NCBI GenBank assembly: GCA_027080245.1 | Contig: JALWSN010000504.1 | Span: 1-12,427, forward strand | Length of the DNA: 12,427 nt | Reading direction: 5' to 3' | From: Ignavibacteriales bacterium | GTDB lineage: Bacteria; Bacteroidota; Ignavibacteria; Ignavibacteriales; Melioribacteraceae | In this document: piece after piece, positions 7,887 through 12,427 of the stretch | Position numbering within the stretch: the stretch's first letter is position 1 | How the letters are laid out: each line of letters starts with the position of its first letter | Program-made: the position numbers and the translations under genes | The notes under the pieces: model-generated | Databases searched by the model: none | Told to the model about the DNA's origin: nothing | The model's input: the letters and a program-made list of their open reading frames with translations, nothing else

Positions 7887-8197
7887 CTTGCGGAAATTAG
7901 CAATCGAATTTTAAAGATCTTTGTTTGAGTATTTCCTTAAATGGACAGGTTTTCAATAATATTTTTCTTAATCGATTTACCCGCAAAAACTTCCGGTTTG
8001 TTCAACTTAAATTTAGAAAGTCAGTAGGATTTTTAATTGTCTCTTTTGCCAATTTTACGCATATTTAAAAACAGACTAAAATGATTATTGGTTTGTCTTA
8101 GCCGACGGAAAAGCGCAATAAGAAATTTTCCCCGGAAGGTTGGATTAAAATATTTTGCTTAAACTAAAAGTTGTTTTGAAATTTCCCAGGACAAAGG
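7887..8197. other. Non-coding region between nuoN and the amylase gene
   Basis: This 311-base AT-rich stretch contains no convincing open frame, tRNA or other RNA gene. It should carry the promoter of the amylase unit, since a strong terminator precedes it, but I cannot name confident -35/-10 or Bacteroidota-type -33/-7 boxes. Small dyads are present: AAAGATCTTT (7913-7922), AAAATATTTT (8147-8156), and GGAAAA/TTTTCC arms (8107-8112 and 8126-8131). All are short and AT-rich enough to arise by chance. Confidence 0.6.
8188..8191 (+). promoter_or_regulatory. Probable ribosome binding site of the amylase gene
   Basis: AGGA lies six bases upstream of the ATG at 8198, a good Shine-Dalgarno position, and supports this start. 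A second purine run, AAAGG, directly touches the ATG and is too close to be the main site. Confidence 0.55.
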
Positions 8198-10048
8198 ATG
8201 AAAATATTCAAAAAAATTGTTAGCCTTTTAGGGCTAATGCTAATTTTTCTTTTCAAAAATTTAACAGGGCAGGACTTTTCTATTAATAAAATTGAACCTC
8301 CGAATTGGTGGACTAATTTAACGCCGGACACGGTTCAGTTAATGATTTACGGAAAAAATTTGAGAGGCGTTCAGGTAAAAGGCGAAGACAAAAATTTTAG
8401 AATTGTTGCGGTAAAGGAAGCTTTCTCTCAGGATTATTTGTTCGTTTATTTTAATTTGAAGCGCAGGAAGGCGGGCTCTTACGCGCTTAAATTCAAAAAG
8501 GGGAACAATGAACTTGTAAGGCATTATTCGATTAAAGAAAGAAACCGTAGCGCGAATGCTCGGCGGGGGTTTAACGAAAACGACGTGATTTATTTGATTT
8601 TTGCCGACAGGTTTTGCGACGGGGATTATTCAAACGATTCAATCAAGAACCCCTTCGAGCAATTCAAACCGATGACGTTAAACGGCAGGCACGGCGGGGA
8701 CTTGCAGGGGATTATTGACAAGCTCGATTACCTGAAAGATTTGGGCGTTACGGCGTTGTGGATTACCCCCGTGCTGGAAAACAACATGTGGATGAGCTAC
8801 CACGGCTACGCGGCGACGAATCTTTACAAAGTGGATTCCCGCTTCGGAACGAACGAGCTTTACAGGGAATTGGTTCGTAAAGCGCACGGGAAAGGCTTGA
8901 AAATAATAATGGACCACGTTAGCAATCACATTGGAATAAACAGCCCGTGGGTGAAAGATTTGCCGGCGAAAGATTGGTTTCACGGCGCGCCTGGGAGTTT
9001 CCCGAAAGCTTCGAACAATAAAATCGCTTATTTCGACGTGCATGCGGACAGCCTTACCCCGCTTAAAACCCAGCGCGGTTGGTTCACCGATTACATGCCG
9101 GACTTAAACAAATCCAACAAGCTTTTAGCCGATTACATGATTGAAAACACAATTTGGTGGATTGAATATCTTGGGATCGACGGGATCCGGGAGGACACTT
9201 ACCCGTACAACAATTTGAATTACATGAGCAAATGGGCGAGCGAAATTAAAAAGAACTTTCCCCGCTTTTCAATTGTCGCCGAAGTTTGGAAAGGACTGCC
9301 GGCGTTTTTAGCTGAGTACCAGGCAAATCCAGTAATTGAAAGGGGATTTAATTCGTACGTGCAATCGGTAACGGATTACGCTTTGTACGACGCTATTAGA
9401 AAATTCCTCGAAGGGAAAGTCGACGGATTGAACGCGATTTACGAAACGCTGGCGCAGGATTTCCTTTACAGGCATCCGGAAAAGTTAATGACGTTTATTG
9501 GCAATCACGACGTTGACAGGGCGCTTTCGGTGGCCGGCGGCGACGTTAAAAGATTTAAATGCGCTCTGGGATTGTTGCTTACAACGCGCGGAATACCGCA
9601 ATTATTTTACGGCGATGAGATTGGCCTCGAGGGCGAGGGGCACGACGGCAAAATCCGCAAACATTTCCCCGGCGGTTTCCCGGGGGATTCGCGAAACGCT
9701 TTTTCTTTCGACGGTAGAACGGAAAGAGAAAACGGAATTTTTAATTTTGTAAAACGCTTGTTGCAAATTAGAAAAACTTACCCAGCCCTACGCCGTGGGA
9801 AATTAATCCACTTTCCGCCCGAAAAACAAGTTTACGTTTATTTCAGAATTTTGAATTCGCAGAAGTTAATGATTGTAATTAACGGTGGTAGAAACGACGG
9901 GAAGCTTTCGTTAAAAGATGAAAGTTATTTGCTGAAATCGACAAAAATTAAAAATCTTTTTACCGGAGAACAATTTAAATATTCTAAGGAATTTAAATTG
10001 ACCGCTCCGGCGGAATCGTTTCAAATCTTTTTGGTTGAGGAAAAATGA
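8198..10048 (+). CDS. Secreted GH13 alpha-amylase family protein (cyclomaltodextrinase/neopullulanase-like)
   Basis: This is predicted to be an exported endo-acting enzyme cleaving alpha-1,4-glucosidic bonds in starch, pullulan or cyclodextrins. Residues 1-24 look like a Sec signal peptide (KIFKK, then a hydrophobic core, possible cut after TG24 before Q25). An N-terminal Ig-like domain of the cyclomaltodextrinase N type follows (PPNWW at 34-38, to about 110). The (beta/alpha)8 catalytic domain runs from about 129 to 530, with region I MDHVSNH (Asp239), region II GIREDTYPY (nucleophile Asp333), region III VAEVWKG (acid/base Glu362) and region IV GNHDVDR (Asp438), so all catalytic residues are present. 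A beta-sandwich C-domain closes the protein. The 616-residue size and architecture resemble periplasmic SusA-like enzymes of Bacteroidota. No SusC/SusD, transporter or regulator gene lies nearby. Substrate preference cannot be read from the sequence. The stop overlaps the next gene by four bases. Confidence 0.93.
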   Translation: MKIFKKIVSLLGLMLIFLFKNLTGQDFSINKIEPPNWWTNLTPDTVQLMIYGKNLRGVQVKGEDKNFRIVAVKEAFSQDYLFVYFNLKRRKAGSYALKFKKGNNELVRHYSIKERNRSANARRGFNENDVIYLIFADRFCDGDYSNDSIKNPFEQFKPMTLNGRHGGDLQGIIDKLDYLKDLGVTALWITPVLENNMWMSYHGYAATNLYKVDSRFGTNELYRELVRKAHGKGLKIIMDHVSNHIGINSPWVKDLPAKDWFHGAPGSFPKASNNKIAYFDVHADSLTPLKTQRGWFTDYMPDLNKSNKLLADYMIENTIWWIEYLGIDGIREDTYPYNNLNYMSKWASEIKKNFPRFSIVAEVWKGLPAFLAEYQANPVIERGFNSYVQSVTDYALYDAIRKFLEGKVDGLNAIYETLAQDFLYRHPEKLMTFIGNHDVDRALSVAGGDVKRFKCALGLLLTTRGIPQLFYGDEIGLEGEGHDGKIRKHFPGGFPGDSRNAFSFDGRTERENGIFNFVKRLLQIRKTYPALRRGKLIHFPPEKQVYVYFRILNSQKLMIVINGGRNDGKLSLKDESYLLKSTKIKNLFTGEQFKYSKEFKLTAPAESFQIFLVEEK

Positions 10049-10311
10049 TTCTGGGAGAAGGCGGCAGGAAACCAATTGTTAGCTTTCCTTGCAGGTGGAA
10101 ATTTACTTTAATTGGCAAGGACCCCATCGCTGTTCAGGAGGCGGTTGAGCTGATTGTTGAAAAATACAATTACGAGTTGCTGCCTTCGCGTTCAAGCAAA
10201 AAAGGCAAATATTACAGCTTTCATCTGGAAGTGGACACCCCGACGGAAGAAGTAAAGGAGAACATTTTAAGGGAGCTTGAAAGCAGTAAATCTATTCTTC
10301 TGGTGATTTGA
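10045..10311 (+). CDS. DUF493 (YbeD-like) family protein
   Basis: This 88-residue cytoplasmic protein resembles the DUF493/YbeD family: small ferredoxin-like alpha/beta proteins with an ACT-like fold whose role is poorly defined. Matching elements are the FPCRWKFTLIGK opening (14-25), the S50-S51-K52-K53-G54-K55-Y56 turn equivalent to the family's (P)SSKG-(N/K)-Y-x-S segment, the central beta strand after it, and the LRELESSKSILLVI end, comparable to YbeD's YEELGKIDIVRMVL. No signal peptide or membrane segment is seen. The ATG overlaps the amylase stop (ATGA, 10045-10048), implying cotranscription and translational coupling. No function in glucan metabolism is established; the pairing may simply reflect compact gene order. 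Confidence 0.85.
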   Translation: MILGEGGRKPIVSFPCRWKFTLIGKDPIAVQEAVELIVEKYNYELLPSRSSKKGKYYSFHLEVDTPTEEVKENILRELESSKSILLVI

Positions 10312-10505
10312 ATTAGTTAAGCTACAATGTTCGAGAGAAAAAAATTAAGGCTTATTAACATTGTGCGTCCGTTTGTCGAATTAAAGGCATCAAAAAATTT
10401 TCTTAAAATAAATTAGGGTATCTTTTAATTTTTTTTATTTTTACATTTTCGATTTTTGAAAAAATGGGCTTAACGCTTGATTTTACTTAATAAAATGGAA
10501 TTGGA
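10312..10505. other. AT-rich intergenic region upstream of topA
   Basis: This 194-base gap contains no open frame of note. It starts with an inverted repeat (annotated separately), and its second half is very AT-rich with a T run around 10427-10441, as is common in promoter regions. The topA promoter probably lies here, but I cannot identify confident boxes. Only a weak GGA sits directly before the topA ATG. Confidence 0.5.
10324..10364. repeat. 8-base perfect inverted repeat after the DUF493 gene
   Basis: ACAATGTT (10324-10331) and AACATTGT (10357-10364) are exact reverse complements separated by 25 bases; a flanking T-G pair could extend it to nine. It lies 13 bases after the DUF493 stop. 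There is no T run after the second arm, so it is not a typical intrinsic terminator. It could be an mRNA 3'-end hairpin, a protein-binding dyad, or chance. Confidence 0.5.
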
Positions 10506-12427
10506 ATGATTAAAAACTTAGTGATTGTTGAATCGCCCGCAAAAGCAAAGACTATTGAAAATTACCTCGGCAAGGACTTTGTGGTAGTTTCCAGCTACGG
10601 GCACATCAGGGATTTGGAGAAGAAAAACAAGGGAATTAAAATAGACAATGGTTTTGAACCTGTTTACAAAATTCCCGCAGAGAAGAAGCAAGTTGTAAAG
10701 GAATTAAAAAATTTAGCGAAGCAAGCGGAAACAATTTGGCTTGCGACTGACGAGGACAGGGAAGGAGAAGCTATTGCCTGGCACTTAAAGGAAGCTTTGG
10801 AACTCCCGCCGGAGAAGATTAAACGAATTGTATTTCACGAAATTACAAAACCCGCAATTCAAAAAGCCATTGAAAATCCGAGGGGAATTGACGACAATCT
10901 TGTAAACGCACAGCAGGCAAGGCGGATTTTAGACAGGTTGGTCGGATTCGAGCTTTCCCCCATTTTGTGGCGCAAGGTTAAGCCAAAGCTTTCGGCGGGC
11001 AGGGTGCAATCCATCGCCGTGCGGTTAATTGTGGAGCGCGAGCGGGAAATAATGAACTTCAAGCCCGAAGCGCAATACAGAGTAACGGGAATTTTCAGAA
11101 AGAGCGAAACGGAAGGAAATCAAACATTAATTAAAGCCGAGCTGAACAAAAAATTTAAGACTAAAGAAGAAGCGATTGAATTTCTGAAAGCATGCGCCGA
11201 CAGCAAGTTCACGGTAACTTCGGTAGAAAAAACGCCCGCTAAAAGAACGCCCCCGCCGCCGTTTACCACTTCCACCTTGCAGCAGGAAGCGGCGCGAAAG
11301 CTGAACTTTTCCGTTGCGCGAACTATGTTAATAGCCCAGAAGCTTTACGAAGCGGGCAAAATTACTTACATGCGAACCGACTCGGTGAACCTTTCCGATT
11401 TGGCGATTGCTTCCGCCAAGGAAAAAATTGTAAACAGCTTTGGCGAGGAGTATTCTAAATCCCGCCGTTACAAAACCAAAACAAAAGGGGCTCAGGAAGC
11501 TCACGAGGCAATCAGGCCGACGGATTTTTCGAAAGAAAACATTTCCGGCGGCAAAGACGAAAAAGCCCTTTACCAATTGATTTGGAAGAGAGCGATCGCC
11601 TCGCAGATGAGCGACGCGGAGCTCGAAAGAACTACGGTGAAAATTTCAGTTGAAGGCAGACCCGAGTTGTTCGTTGCCAAGGGCGAAGTAATTAAATTCG
11701 ACGGCTATTTGAAAGTTTACATTGAATCCAAGGAAGAAGCGAACGGCGATGGCGAAGCGGAGGGATTGATTCCAGAAGTAAAACGGAACGAACAGCTTTC
11801 GGCGCGGGAAATTAAAGCCACCGAAAGATTTAGCCGTCCGCCAGCCCGTTACACCGAAGCTTCGCTTGTTAAGAAATTGGAAGAGCTGGGGATTGGACGC
11901 CCATCCACTTACGCGCCGATAATCAACACGATTCAGAAAAGAGGCTACGTTTACAAGGGAACGGATTCCGGCAAGGAACGGGAATATTCCGTGCTTGTTC
12001 TTAACGACAACGGCGAGATTAAAGAGAAGAAAGAAAAGGAAGTATTCGGCTCGGAGAAGGGGAAATTGCTGCCTGCGGATATCGCGATGTTGGTTAACGA
12101 TTTTTTGAAAGAGCAATTCCCCGAAATAATGGATTACGAATTTACCGCCAATGTGGAGGAAGAGTTGGACGAAATTGCGCAGGGCGAAATTCAATGGCAG
12201 GGAATGCTGGACGAATTTTACAAACCGTTTCACAACAAAGTTGAGACGACAATCGAGAAAACGGAAAGGGTTAGCGGAGAAAGAGTGTTGGGCGTAGACT
12301 CCAAAACCGGGAAAACGCTCGCCGTAAGGATGGCTCGGTTCGGCCCCGTTGCGCAGCTTTACGATCCCGAAAATCCCGATGAAAAGCCGCAATACGCCGG
12401 ATTGAAGCCCGGGCAGAGACTGGAGAC
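10506..12427 (+). CDS. topA: DNA topoisomerase I (type IA), C-terminus beyond window
   Basis: TopA relaxes negatively supercoiled DNA through a transient 5'-phosphotyrosine link. The frame runs 640 codons from the ATG at 10506 to the window edge without interruption. The TOPRIM domain begins with IVESPAKAKTI (Glu9) and continues to TDEDREGEA (Asp82, Asp84, Glu86), which binds the metal. Then come RRILDRLVGFELSP and LSAGRVQSIAVRLI, the catalytic ITYMRTDSVNLS with Tyr288 and Arg290, QEAHEAIRPTD, and RPPARYTEASLVKKLEELGIGRPSTYA. After the core, the sequence from about residue 590 (RVLGVDSKTGKTLAVRMARFGPV) matches a topoisomerase C-terminal repeat of the kind seen in Bacteroidota and Chlorobi, not a four-Cys zinc finger. 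The family is usually 750-850 residues, so perhaps 100-200 are missing. The 248-residue antisense frame inside it is a shadow. Confidence 0.97.
   Translation, partial: MIKNLVIVESPAKAKTIENYLGKDFVVVSSYGHIRDLEKKNKGIKIDNGFEPVYKIPAEKKQVVKELKNLAKQAETIWLATDEDREGEAIAWHLKEALELPPEKIKRIVFHEITKPAIQKAIENPRGIDDNLVNAQQARRILDRLVGFELSPILWRKVKPKLSAGRVQSIAVRLIVEREREIMNFKPEAQYRVTGIFRKSETEGNQTLIKAELNKKFKTKEEAIEFLKACADSKFTVTSVEKTPAKRTPPPPFTTSTLQQEAARKLNFSVARTMLIAQKLYEAGKITYMRTDSVNLSDLAIASAKEKIVNSFGEEYSKSRRYKTKTKGAQEAHEAIRPTDFSKENISGGKDEKALYQLIWKRAIASQMSDAELERTTVKISVEGRPELFVAKGEVIKFDGYLKVYIESKEEANGDGEAEGLIPEVKRNEQLSAREIKATERFSRPPARYTEASLVKKLEELGIGRPSTYAPIINTIQKRGYVYKGTDSGKEREYSVLVLNDNGEIKEKKEKEVFGSEKGKLLPADIAMLVNDFLKEQFPEIMDYEFTANVEEELDEIAQGEIQWQGMLDEFYKPFHNKVETTIEKTERVSGERVLGVDSKTGKTLAVRMARFGPVAQLYDPENPDEKPQYAGLKPGQRLE

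Noticed and set aside
7913..7922. Palindrome AAAGATCTTT as an operator for the amylase gene
   Set aside because: It is over 270 bases from the start codon, only 10 bases long and AT-rich, so chance is likely; no repeat of the motif was seen in the same gap.
11646..12392. 248-residue minus-strand frame opposite topA
   Set aside because: Long, but Phe- and Arg-rich in a way typical of the reverse frame of a Lys/Glu-rich gene; the sense frame is continuous topoisomerase I.

Overview
The window holds the distal part of a respiratory complex I (NADH-quinone oxidoreductase type) operon, followed by a secreted GH13 alpha-amylase-family gene coupled to a small DUF493 gene, and then the first 640 codons of DNA topoisomerase I. 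Every gene that can be supported lies on the + strand, and coding density is high. The organism looks like a moderate-to-low GC bacterium of the Bacteroidota/Chlorobi/Ignavibacteria group. This is inferred from the nuo gene order (nuoD directly followed by nuoH), the SusA/cyclomaltodextrinase-like amylase, the topoisomerase I with a C-terminal repeat type familiar from that group, and the weak Shine-Dalgarno signals. I cannot place it more precisely from sequence alone.

Region 1 (1-7855) is nuoD (last 11 codons only), nuoH, nuoI, nuoJ, nuoK, nuoL, nuoM and nuoN, tightly packed with 1- or 4-base overlaps or short gaps. nuoH and nuoJ-nuoN encode the whole membrane proton-pumping arm except NuoA, and nuoI encodes the two-cluster ferredoxin-like subunit that links the peripheral arm to the membrane. 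A strong intrinsic terminator follows nuoN at once (7862-7886).

Region 2 (7887-8197) is a 311-base non-coding stretch with no recognisable gene. It presumably carries the amylase promoter.

Region 3 (8198-10311) is a two-gene unit: a signal-peptide-bearing GH13 glucanohydrolase and, overlapping its stop by 4 bases, an 88-residue DUF493/YbeD-like protein. A 194-base AT-rich gap with one 8-base inverted repeat separates it from topA.

Region 4 (10506-12427) is topA, intact in frame but cut by the window end.

The genes fall into two well-understood systems (energy conservation, chromosome topology) plus a glucan-degradation gene. I found no convincing undescribed system. The observations most worth following up are the absence of nuoEFG between nuoD and nuoH, the long Ala/Lys-rich tail on NuoI, the charged residue beside the GH13 nucleophile, and the coupling of an exported amylase to a DUF493 protein.
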